Source of the DNA: Candidatus Omnitrophota bacterium
GTDB lineage: Bacteria > Omnitrophota > Gorgyraeia > B26-G9
Assembly: GCA_022013205.1 (NCBI GenBank)
Contig: JAKLQT010000020.1
Location: 1-7,671, forward strand
DNA: 7,671 nt
Reading direction: 5' to 3'
Shown piece by piece: positions 1 through 6,763 of the stretch. A program made the position numbers and the translations under genes. The stretch's first letter is position 1. Each line of letters begins with the position of its first letter. The notes beneath the pieces are model-generated. The model was not told where the DNA came from. It did not search any database and worked only from the letters and a program-made list of their open reading frames with translations.

Positions 1-1725
1 GCGTAGATTTATTACTTCAAATTTTTCTATATGCTTAATTCTGCTTTTTTTAACCTTTACTGTTTCGGCAATATTTGCTATCGGAACCGCGTAGATCTCA
101 TTGTTTGCTTCCACAAGCATTGCTTTGATAATTGCAACTGTGAGCGGCAGTTTTAAGTTAAAATTGCTTCCCTTGTCAACCTCAGAATCAAACACAAGGC
201 TTCCGCCTAAAGATTCTATTTTCGTCTTTACAACATCCATGCCAACTCCGCGGCCTGAGGTATCTGTTATCTCTGTTGTAGAGCTGAATCCGGGAAGAAG
301 AATGATATTAAGAAGATCCTTATCACTTGTTTTGCCGGCTTCTTCCTCATCCATAAAACCCTTTTTTACGGCGATGTTACGCAATTTGCGCGGATTCATT
401 CCCTTGCCGTCGTCAGAAACCCTTATCAGCACATATGTACGCTCTCTTAAAGCAGACAACTTTATTGTGCCCACCAGGCTTTTATTCTTTGCCTTGCGCT
501 CTTGCGGCAATTCAATCCCATGGTCAATGCTGTTACGCAAAAGATGCACCAGAGGATCCGCTATTTCATCAAGAACCGTTCTATCAAGCTCAATCTCTCC
601 TCCTGTAACTTCCAGATTGATCTGTTTTTTTTCACTTCTGGCAAGATCCCGCACCATGCGCGGAAAGCGGTCAAAAACCTGAGCCATTGGTATAAGACGA
701 GCCTGCATTACCTCATCCTGCAAATCACTGGTCAGACGGTCTATGTTCGTTAAAATTTCATTTAACGTCTTAAGCTGATGCGTCTTGGCGATCTGCATCA
801 AGCGGATCTTGGAGATTACCAGCTCTCCGACAAAATTCATCAGCTTATCCAGCCGCTGCGTACTGACCCTAATGCTTTGTATTTTTTTAAAGCTCACCTG
901 CTGCGCCCCGCCTTCAGCCCTGTTTTTATTAATAGCCGCGGTGACATTGGTTTCAAGGGTATCACTCTTTTCTTCCTGAAATTCACTTATATCCTTGATG
1001 TGCCTTACAGCAACCTTTTCAACCTCCATTACCATTTTTAAGGCTTCTTCAATCTTTTTCTTCGCAATGCTGCTCAAAAACAGCAGGGAAAATGACTGCC
1101 CCATCCGGTTTACTTCCAGCTCTTCAATCGAAGGCGAAGATTTTATAACTTCCCCCATCTGTTCAAGCTTATGAAAGATCATAAAAACCCGCACTGATTT
1201 TAACTGACAATCAGCGCTAAAATGTATGTCTATCACATATATCTTTGTCTTTTGGTCAGCGCATACGCTATCCAGATTTCGTTTTTCTAAGGAAGTTAAG
1301 CTTATTGCTTTTTTTTCTTCTACTTTAGCCTGTTCTATCGCTGCGATAGAAGGAGTAACGCTTTCAAGCCTGACAATAACCGCATCAACGTCTAATCTTA
1401 AATCCTTTTTTCCTTTGATTTCTTCCAGCAGCATCTGGAGCATATCCAGGCAATCAAACAGGCTGTCAATAACATCTGTAGTAACCGCTATCTTCTGAGT
1501 TCTGAAGATATCCAGAACGTCCTCCATCTTATGGGTCAGTTTCGTAAGCGCCTCAAAACCCATTGTGGCTGACATTCCTTTTAAAGTATGCGCGCTGCGG
1601 AAAATCTCGTTTAAAATTTTTGTGTTCTGGGGGTCTTTTTCTAAAACAAGTACAGCGTTATTTATTATTTGCAAATGCTCTTCAGATTCGGCAACAAATA
1701 ATGTTCTGTATTGTTCAACTCCCAT
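1..1725 (-). CDS. cheA: Chemotaxis histidine kinase CheA (partial, C-terminus beyond left edge)
   Basis: This is the central kinase of the chemoreceptor array; it autophosphorylates on an Hpt histidine and passes phosphate to CheY and CheB. I translated 575 codons, open to base 1. The P1 Hpt domain (about 1-105) has His46 in SAHTLKG. Residues 160-243 resemble the CheY-binding P2 domain of Thermotoga CheA. The P3 dimerisation helices follow (about 283-345). The P4 ATPase (about 346-528) shows the N box HLLRNSIDHG (394-403), G1 box DDGKGM (438-443), F box PGFSS (478-482) and G2 box GRGVGMDVV (491-499). The CheW-like P5 domain begins near 528 and is cut off, so roughly 90-130 residues are missing relative to the usual 650-700. 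The ATG at 1725 is chosen because AAAGGA sits 8 nt upstream, touching the cheB stop codon. The 13-bp gap implies co-transcription and perhaps translational coupling with cheB. All catalytic motifs look intact. Confidence 0.97.
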   Translation of the reverse strand, partial: MGVEQYRTLFVAESEEHLQIINNAVLVLEKDPQNTKILNEIFRSAHTLKGMSATMGFEALTKLTHKMEDVLDIFRTQKIAVTTDVIDSLFDCLDMLQMLLEEIKGKKDLRLDVDAVIVRLESVTPSIAAIEQAKVEEKKAISLTSLEKRNLDSVCADQKTKIYVIDIHFSADCQLKSVRVFMIFHKLEQMGEVIKSSPSIEELEVNRMGQSFSLLFLSSIAKKKIEEALKMVMEVEKVAVRHIKDISEFQEEKSDTLETNVTAAINKNRAEGGAQQVSFKKIQSIRVSTQRLDKLMNFVGELVISKIRLMQIAKTHQLKTLNEILTNIDRLTSDLQDEVMQARLIPMAQVFDRFPRMVRDLARSEKKQINLEVTGGEIELDRTVLDEIADPLVHLLRNSIDHGIELPQERKAKNKSLVGTIKLSALRERTYVLIRVSDDGKGMNPRKLRNIAVKKGFMDEEEAGKTSDKDLLNIILLPGFSSTTEITDTSGRGVGMDVVKTKIESLGGSLVFDSEVDKGSNFNLKLPLTVAIIKAMLVEANNEIYAVPIANIAETVKVKKSRIKHIEKFEVINLR

Positions 1726-1738
1726 TTATTAAATCCTT

Positions 1739-2782
1739 TTACATATTGATATGCTTCATTATTTCAAGGCCCATATGCGATATAGGTAAAACTTTGTCAA
1801 TAATTCCTTCTTCTATCGCTACCCGCGGCATCCCGTAGACAACACAGCTTGATTTATCTTCTGCAAATGTTACCCCCCCGGCATTTTTAATATTTCTCAT
1901 GCCCGCTACGCCGTCATGCCCCATCCCTGTAAGTAAAACGCCTATTGTCTTTGCCCCGAAAACCTTAACCACAGAATCCATCATAACCGTTATGGAAGGC
2001 CTAACCCTGTTAACTTTCGGATCTGTATTCAGACGTATAACCGCGTTATAATTATGCATTTCCACCACCATATGATAATCACCCGGAGCAATATACCCAT
2101 GCCCGGCCTGGATTATATCGCCATCCTTTGCTTCTTTTATGTCAATTTTTGTCAACCAGTTTAATCTCTCTGCCATTGAGCTGGTAAATCCTGCCGGCAT
2201 ATGCTGCACAAACAAAAATGCCGCCGGAATATCCGCCGCAAAGTAAGGGAGTATTTCTTTAATTGCTTGCGGCCCTCCGGTAGAAGCGCCTATAGCTACA
2301 ATTTTACTTAAACCGGATGGTGCCTTGGATCGTACCGCAGGTGCCATATTTTTAAACATATTGAAAACAGCACGCACTCTCTTAACATCTACCTTGCTGG
2401 CTGCTTTTACCTTGCGTATAATTTCCAGATCAACGGTTTCTATGTCAAGTGATATTTCGCCGCTCGGTTTATTCACAATCTCAACCGCTCCAAGTTCTAA
2501 TGCCTTTAACGCGTTGGGCCCGCCCGCAGCCGCATTCGCGCTGATAATAACCACCGGTGTCGGCACTTCATTCATTATATAAGTAAGCGCGGTTAATCCA
2601 TCAATATCCGGCATGGACAGATCCAATGTTATTACATCCGCCTTCATCTTCACAGCTTTTTTAATAGCCTCTGCGCCGGTTTTCGCGAAATCAAGTACCT
2701 CAATTTCGCTATCTGAGTTCAGAATATCGCTAATCCGCTTGCGCATCAAAGCTGAGTCGTCAACAATAAGCACCCTGATCAT
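1739..2782 (-). CDS. cheB: Chemotaxis response regulator protein-glutamate methylesterase CheB
   Basis: CheB removes methyl groups from receptor glutamates, resetting sensitivity; phosphorylation by CheA activates it. At 347 aa it has normal length. The N-terminal receiver (about 1-120) has the acidic pair Asp8/Asp9, phospho-acceptor Asp54 in LDLSMPDIDG, Ser81 and Lys106. A linker (about 121-158) leads to the methylesterase domain, with the nucleophile Ser168 in GASTGGP, His195 in VQHMP and Asp291 in GMGHDG, so the Ser-His-Asp triad is complete. The ATG overlaps the cheD stop by 4 bp (ATGA), and GGAGAG lies 8 nt upstream, so the two are translationally coupled. It is the penultimate gene of the operon, directly before cheA. 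No CheR partner is visible in the window. Nothing looks degraded. Confidence 0.97.
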   Translation of the reverse strand: MIRVLIVDDSALMRKRISDILNSDSEIEVLDFAKTGAEAIKKAVKMKADVITLDLSMPDIDGLTALTYIMNEVPTPVVIISANAAAGGPNALKALELGAVEIVNKPSGEISLDIETVDLEIIRKVKAASKVDVKRVRAVFNMFKNMAPAVRSKAPSGLSKIVAIGASTGGPQAIKEILPYFAADIPAAFLFVQHMPAGFTSSMAERLNWLTKIDIKEAKDGDIIQAGHGYIAPGDYHMVVEMHNYNAVIRLNTDPKVNRVRPSITVMMDSVVKVFGAKTIGVLLTGMGHDGVAGMRNIKNAGGVTFAEDKSSCVVYGMPRVAIEEGIIDKVLPISHMGLEIMKHINM

Positions 2783-3273
2783 AGTGTTTTCTCTCCATGA
2801 GCAATTGTTCTCACCCTAACCTCACCTGTCTCCAGGTAAAAATAAAGCGACCGGCCATAATTTCCTCCCACATCTTCAGCCACAAGCCTAAGCCTTAATT
2901 CTTTCAATACTTCTTGGACTTTTTCTACATTACGAGCACCTATATTAAAAACCTTATTTGTTTTGGCAAACCCGAACATATGCGCCCCGCCCATGATTTT
3001 AGCTCTCACCAAACGCCTGTCCGCGCCAAGGTTTTCCATTTTTTCCAATAGATCCGGAATTGCCGTATTGGCAAACTTCGCACGGTTAGATTTGTTCTTT
3101 ACAGATTCAATGTCCGGCAGCATAATATGGGCAAGCCCGCCTATCTTCTCTCGGGCATAATACAGGATGACTCCCACGCAGGAACCAAGGCCTAATGATG
3201 TCAGGATAACAGGCGCTCTCGCAACTTTCAAGTCAGCCATTCCAACGTGAATTTCGGTTGTTTCATGGTTCAT
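2779..3273 (-). CDS. cheD: Chemoreceptor glutamine deamidase CheD
   Basis: CheD deamidates selected receptor glutamines to glutamates, preparing methylation sites, and in CheC-bearing systems it also binds CheC and stimulates CheY-P dephosphorylation. The protein has 164 aa, the usual length. The catalytic Cys is Cys32 in LGLGSCVGV and the His is His49 in LAHIMLP, with the typical spacing. The third catalytic position, Thr in the Thermotoga enzyme (six residues before Cys), is Ser26 here with Thr25 beside it, a conservative change. The GGAH motif (95-98) is also present. The ATG is preceded by GGAG 8 nt upstream, inside the end of cheC. CheD follows cheC after only 3 bp and overlaps cheB by 4 bp, matching its biochemical links to both. 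Confidence 0.95.
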   Translation of the reverse strand: MNHETTEIHVGMADLKVARAPVILTSLGLGSCVGVILYYAREKIGGLAHIMLPDIESVKNKSNRAKFANTAIPDLLEKMENLGADRRLVRAKIMGGAHMFGFAKTNKVFNIGARNVEKVQEVLKELRLRLVAEDVGGNYGRSLYFYLETGEVRVRTIAHGEKTL

Positions 3274-3276
3274 TAA

Positions 3277-3888
3277 TCAGGCTCCGATCGCGAATAAAAT
3301 TGCTTCTAAACTTCCAGGATTAGGTAATAAAAAAAAATGCCCCTTAACGCTCTTCTGGGCATCAATAAATTCCGAATCAATCAACAAAGCATACTCGCTC
3401 ACCGCAGCGAGCTGGATAAGGATATAATCTATTAACGCGCCGGCCATATCCACTACAATACCCGGCGTTGAAGGTATTAGCCCCAACTGGGTAAATGCCG
3501 TCAGCGTATTCAGGTATGCTCCAGAAAGGATGCTTCCAGCTTCCTTAATTGCCGATTGATCCATTTCTGTGAATATTCCGTTAGTAATATTCTTTCCGGT
3601 TAGTATTCCAGCAAGAACGTGAGCATCATGCTGGGGGAAAAGAAGAAGAATTGCCCCTGGAGCGTCACCAAAAACCTGAAAAACAACTCCTACTACCAAC
3701 GCTTCAGCACCACCGACAGCTTCCGGTACAGAGGAAACAGGCATAAAGTCAACATGCGGCACATTCATTTCAATTTTTCTATTAAGCAATTGAGACAATG
3801 ATGTGGCCGCGTTCCCGGCGCAAATATTGGCCATCTCTTTTAAAACATCTTTTTGCCTATCAGTTAAAATAATTTTATCGTTTGACAA
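3277..3888 (-). CDS. cheC: CheY-P phosphatase CheC, with Ser replacing Asn in the second active-site motif
   Basis: CheC dephosphorylates CheY-P and is part of the adaptation loop through CheD. At 203 aa it matches B. subtilis CheC. The family signature (D/S-x3-E-x2-N-x22-P) occurs first as Asp14, Glu18, Asn21 and Pro44, fully intact. The second copy reads Ser112, Glu116, Ser119 and Pro142, so the catalytic Asn is replaced by Ser (codon AGC, 3532-3534, one base from AAC). Asp147 in VVDMAG sits where CheC proteins contact CheD. The start is TTG at 3888: AGGGGTG lies 8 nt upstream, an in-frame TAG excludes a longer protein, and the next in-frame ATG (codon 19) would remove Asp14 and Glu18 of the first motif. 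It lies 61 bp after cheY and 3 bp before cheD. CheX or FliY assignments are less likely given the two-motif layout and the absence of a FliN domain. Confidence 0.93.
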   Translation of the reverse strand: MSNDKIILTDRQKDVLKEMANICAGNAATSLSQLLNRKIEMNVPHVDFMPVSSVPEAVGGAEALVVGVVFQVFGDAPGAILLLFPQHDAHVLAGILTGKNITNGIFTEMDQSAIKEAGSILSGAYLNTLTAFTQLGLIPSTPGIVVDMAGALIDYILIQLAAVSEYALLIDSEFIDAQKSVKGHFFLLPNPGSLEAILFAIGA

Positions 3889-3903
3889 ATTATAAACACC
3901 CCT
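3889..3903 (-). promoter_or_regulatory. Ribosome-binding site that fixes the TTG start of cheC
   Basis: On the minus strand AGGGGTG (3903-3897) lies 8 nt before TTG at 3888. An in-frame TAG a few codons upstream limits extension, and no in-frame ATG or GTG lies between. TTG is therefore the best start, and it keeps Asp14 of the first phosphatase motif in the protein. Confidence 0.7.
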
Positions 3904-3949
3904 ATTCTAAGCAACCATAGAAAAAAATAATTTAGTGGTGTTTTCAAAA

Positions 3950-4324
3950 TTAACTTTCCAAAACACGCTTCGCGGCTTCAAGCACGCGTGAAGGCTGGAA
4001 CGGCTTAGTTACAAAGTCTTTTGCTCCCGCTTGAATTGCTTCGACAACTAACGCGTGCTGCCCCATGGCGCTTACCATCAGAATCTTAGCTTTGCCGTCT
4101 TTTTCCATTATCTGCTTAACCGCGCCGATCCCGTCAATATCTCCCACTTTAGGCATAACGATATCCATAGTCACTAAGTCCGGAGAAAGCTCTGTATACT
4201 TATCCACAGCTTCTTTGCCGTTCTCAGCTTCTCCCGCGACCTCATAGCCTTCTTTTTTAAGTATGTCACCAATCATTTTACGCATAAAAACAGCATCATC
4301 AACAACCAAAACTTTTACTCCCAT
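3950..4324 (-). CDS. cheY: Chemotaxis response regulator CheY, with a 3-residue insertion after the MP motif
   Basis: This is a single-domain receiver that takes phosphate from CheA and acts on the flagellar switch; 124 aa. Visible active-site residues are Asp9/Asp10, phospho-acceptor Asp54 in MDIVMP, Ser85 in VSAMG and Lys107 in TKPFQPSRV. The C-terminal half resembles Thermotoga CheY (SAMGQ, AGAKDF, KPFQPSRV). The usual MPDIDGI stretch instead reads MPKVGDIDGI, so Lys-Val-Gly (59-61) is inserted in the loop after beta3, next to the phosphorylation site; the DNA at 4121-4165 reads cleanly. The ATG has a strong GGGAGGAG ribosome-binding site 7 nt upstream. It lies 24 bp after cheW and 61 bp before its predicted phosphatase gene cheC. 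Confidence 0.96.
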   Translation of the reverse strand: MGVKVLVVDDAVFMRKMIGDILKKEGYEVAGEAENGKEAVDKYTELSPDLVTMDIVMPKVGDIDGIGAVKQIMEKDGKAKILMVSAMGQHALVVEAIQAGAKDFVTKPFQPSRVLEAAKRVLES

Positions 4325-4348
4325 GTTCTTGCTCCTCCCTTTCCTTGT

Positions 4349-4861
4349 TTATTTTTCTTCTTTTTTTACACTATCCTTCATGATTTCAACATGCTTTGAC
4401 GCATGCTTTATCTCTTCCGTGCTCAACACTTCGTTTAAGTCAAGCAAAATTAACAATCTGTCTTCACTTTTGCCAACTCCTCTGAGATATCGCTCATGGA
4501 CTTCTGTCTCAATAAATGAAGGTGTATCTTCTATATTATCCGCAGAAAGCCTCAATACTTCAGAAACCGAATCAACGATCATCCCCACGGTATCTTCTCC
4601 AACTTCCACAACCATAATTCTCGTAGAATCAGTCTTGCCCGCTGAAGGCAGATCAAGCCTCTTAGCAAGATCAATTACCGTAATTATCTGTCCTCTTAAG
4701 TTCACGACCCCTTCTATAAACACAGGAGCTTTTGGCATGCGGGTAATAGAAACAAGCTTAACGATTTCCCTTACCTGATTGATTTCCACTCCGAATTCTT
4801 CATCCCCGATTTTAAAAACAACTAACTGAATTTCTTCATTTTTTTTTCCTGCATCAGCCAT
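4349..4861 (-). CDS. cheW: Chemotaxis coupling protein CheW
   Basis: CheW links receptors to the CheA P5 domain in the cytoplasmic array. The 170 aa fit one CheW domain (about 9-150). The hallmark GVVNLRGQIITVIDL lies at 51-65, with Arg56 in the conserved receptor/kinase contact stretch. Other family features are the start of the fold (VVFKIGDEEFGVEI, 14-27) and LLILLDLNEVL near 136-146. The Lys/Glu-rich C-terminal tail (about 150-170) is not part of the fold. The ATG is preceded by a near-perfect TAGGAGGT 7 nt upstream, the strongest ribosome-binding site in the operon, suggesting high expression. The 92-bp spacer to mcp has no convincing terminator or promoter. The gene precedes cheY by 24 bp. 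Confidence 0.97.
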   Translation of the reverse strand: MADAGKKNEEIQLVVFKIGDEEFGVEINQVREIVKLVSITRMPKAPVFIEGVVNLRGQIITVIDLAKRLDLPSAGKTDSTRIMVVEVGEDTVGMIVDSVSEVLRLSADNIEDTPSFIETEVHERYLRGVGKSEDRLLILLDLNEVLSTEEIKHASKHVEIMKDSVKKEEK

Positions 4862-4953
4862 ATCAATTACCTCCTAAATCTTTATAATATTTAACATCAA
4901 ATTTAAAACTCCTACCGCTGTTTATTTTTATCCTTCACTCAGGATCAAACTGC

Positions 4954-6660
4954 TTACTTATCTTTTAATTTAAATTGGCCGACCAAGCCCTGTAAATCCA
5001 AGGACAACCGAGCCAGTTCTTCTGCTGAGGCCGTTAACTCCTGCATTGAAGCTGTCTGCTCTTGGGCTGCACTTGATGCCTGCTCTGTTGCCGAAGCTGA
5101 TTCCTCGGCAACTACAGCAACTTCATCTACAGCCTTAACAATCTTCTCCGAATTGGAAAGCTGTGTCTGCGTAGCCGTAGTAATTTCCTTAACCTTTGAT
5201 GCTGAGAGCTGTGCTGCTTCAATAATTTCAATCAGCGAGTCTGAAACCCTCGACACGATCAAGGCGCCTTCATTAACCTCTTTTGTCCCTGCTTCAATCG
5301 ACTTAACCGCTTTAGGCGTCTCGATCTGAATACCCTTGATCAATGTTCCAATCCTTCTTGCCGCTTCCGCCGATCCCTCCGCAAGCTTACGAACTTCTTC
5401 AGCAACAACCGCAAAACCGCGCCCGGCATCTCCCGCGCGCGCGGCCTCAATCGCTGCATTAAGCGCAAGCAAATTCGTCTGATCAGCAATACTAGTGATC
5501 GTTTCTGTAATCTGCCCGATCTGCTGAGATTTTTCACCAAGAGACTGAACAACAGCAGCAGCATTGGAAACAGTAACTGTGATTTTATTCATCTTTTCTA
5601 CCGCTTCATTTGTAGCGTTTCCGCCGCTTTCAGCCTGTTCAAGTGATTTTTCAGATGCCATAGTCGCTGATTGGGCATTTTCCGCGACCCTGCGTACAGA
5701 ATTGGACATGTCCTCCATCAAATGGGAAGTATCTTCAACTCTTCTTGCCTGAGTAGTAACACCATTGGCGATCTTTTGGATGGTAGAGGATATTTCCTGC
5801 GTAGAAGCGTTCATTTCTTTAGATGATGTTGAGATTTCCTGCGCAAAACTGGAAACTTTTGAAGCAAGATCTCTGATGCCGCGTACCATATTATGAACAT
5901 TATTTATAATTGTGTTATAGGATCGGGCTAAAAGGCCGATTTCATCTTCACTATCGAGATCTAAGCTCTGGGTCAAATCCCCCCTGGTTGCCGGCACGCT
6001 TGCCTCAACCAGCTTTTTAATCGGAATAATAACCAGTTTGCGCAGCAATATTAAAATCAATAAGCTTATAATAAGGATACCCATCAAAGAGATAAACGCC
6101 CCTCTCAATGCTGTTGCGCGCATCGCTGCTGAGAGTCTATCCATATCAAGATCTACCCCTATGATTCCCAGAATTTCATCCTTTTTATCATGACAGCTCT
6201 GACACACAGGCTCACTGTAAACCGTCAGATATGTACTAAAAACTTTCTGCGTATTTTGCCCCTTATTACCCTTCACTTCCTGGAAGCACTTATTTTTGCT
6301 TTTTCTAATTTTTTCCAATAACTCGGTATAATTAACAAATTTACCGAGCCTATCTTGCTTTGTACTGCGTTTAATTTTTCCATCATTATCTGTCAGATAA
6401 AGATAAACTATCTCTTCCTGCTTAATCAGGTAATTAAAAACTTTCTGTACTAACTCCTGATCTCCGCTAATCATGGGATAACGAATAGCATTTAAAATAC
6501 TGCTGGCTAACGCGCTGGAGAGTCTCTGCTCCTGTGCAATAAAATTTTTATTTTGATATGAAACCGTAATTACTGACATCAACCCCAAAATTACAATCAG
6601 TGATAGCCCTACAAAGAATAGAATCTTAAACTCTAGATTTTTCGGTATGAATTTTAGCAC
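4954..6660 (-). CDS. Methyl-accepting chemotaxis protein with a c-type heme motif in its periplasmic sensor
   Basis: This is a transmembrane chemoreceptor of 568 aa. TM1 is at about 12-34. The periplasmic sensor (about 35-186) ends with CQSCH (153-157), the CxxCH motif for covalent heme c, inside PVCQSCHDKKDEILGIIGVDL. This layout matches the heme-bearing periplasmic sensors of Geobacter receptors. TM2 is about 187-210. A HAMP domain follows (about 211-260; Pro213, DEIGLLARSYNTI), then the signalling hairpin with its tip at EAARAGDAGRGFAVVAEEVR (405-424). Two C-terminal stretches (522-531, 529-538) fit the methylation consensus (AST)2-x2-(EQ)2-x2-(AST)2. No CheR-tethering pentapeptide ends the protein. 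Arm length (about 150 residues each side of the tip) fits the 44-heptad class used with CheC/CheD systems. The start is GTG at 6660 with AGGGGG 4 nt upstream; an in-frame TAA upstream excludes a longer form. It heads the operon. Likely role: redox, NO/CO or oxygen taxis (inference). Confidence 0.95.
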   Translation of the reverse strand: MLKFIPKNLEFKILFFVGLSLIVILGLMSVITVSYQNKNFIAQEQRLSSALASSILNAIRYPMISGDQELVQKVFNYLIKQEEIVYLYLTDNDGKIKRSTKQDRLGKFVNYTELLEKIRKSKNKCFQEVKGNKGQNTQKVFSTYLTVYSEPVCQSCHDKKDEILGIIGVDLDMDRLSAAMRATALRGAFISLMGILIISLLILILLRKLVIIPIKKLVEASVPATRGDLTQSLDLDSEDEIGLLARSYNTIINNVHNMVRGIRDLASKVSSFAQEISTSSKEMNASTQEISSTIQKIANGVTTQARRVEDTSHLMEDMSNSVRRVAENAQSATMASEKSLEQAESGGNATNEAVEKMNKITVTVSNAAAVVQSLGEKSQQIGQITETITSIADQTNLLALNAAIEAARAGDAGRGFAVVAEEVRKLAEGSAEAARRIGTLIKGIQIETPKAVKSIEAGTKEVNEGALIVSRVSDSLIEIIEAAQLSASKVKEITTATQTQLSNSEKIVKAVDEVAVVAEESASATEQASSAAQEQTASMQELTASAEELARLSLDLQGLVGQFKLKDK

Positions 6661-6670
6661 TTCGCCCCCT
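6661..6670 (-). promoter_or_regulatory. Ribosome-binding site for the GTG start of mcp
   Basis: On the minus strand AGGGGG (6670-6665) is followed by CGAA and then GTG. The spacing is short (4 nt from the last G), and no ATG occurs before codon 28, which is inside TM1. This supports GTG as the start; translation may be weaker than for cheW. Confidence 0.7.
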
Positions 6671-6719
6671 TTTTATTTTTGCTGAACAACTTGCAAAAAA
6701 ATAAGTTATGATTTACCTT

Positions 6720-6748
6720 ATAATACTTAAAAAAGCGTAAAGTGTCAA
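6720..6748 (-). promoter_or_regulatory. Sigma70-type promoter of the chemotaxis operon
   Basis: On the minus strand TTGACA (6748-6743), a 17-bp spacer, then TATTAT (6725-6720). The -35 is perfect and the -10 differs from TATAAT at one position. Transcription would start near 6713, leaving a 5' leader of about 50 nt before mcp. I see no FliA (sigma28) or sigma54 promoter here, so the operon looks constitutively readable by the housekeeping polymerase. No other promoter of this quality was seen inside the operon. Confidence 0.85.
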
Positions 6749-6763
6749 GCAGAAAATCCGTGG

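Noticed and set aside
101..682. Plus-strand 193-codon open frame.
   Set aside because: It lies opposite cheA, whose frame has continuous kinase motifs; the plus frame shows no recognisable domain.
4940..4951. On the minus strand AGTTTGATCCTG equals 12 bases of the start of 16S rRNA genes.
   Set aside because: The match stops after 12 bases, nothing else around it is rRNA-like, and it lies in the short mcp-cheW spacer; treated as coincidence.
4862..4953. Possible leader peptide or terminator between mcp and cheW.
   Set aside because: The only short frame has about seven codons and runs into the cheW ribosome-binding site; the ATCCT/AGGAT hairpin is 5 bp with no T-run.
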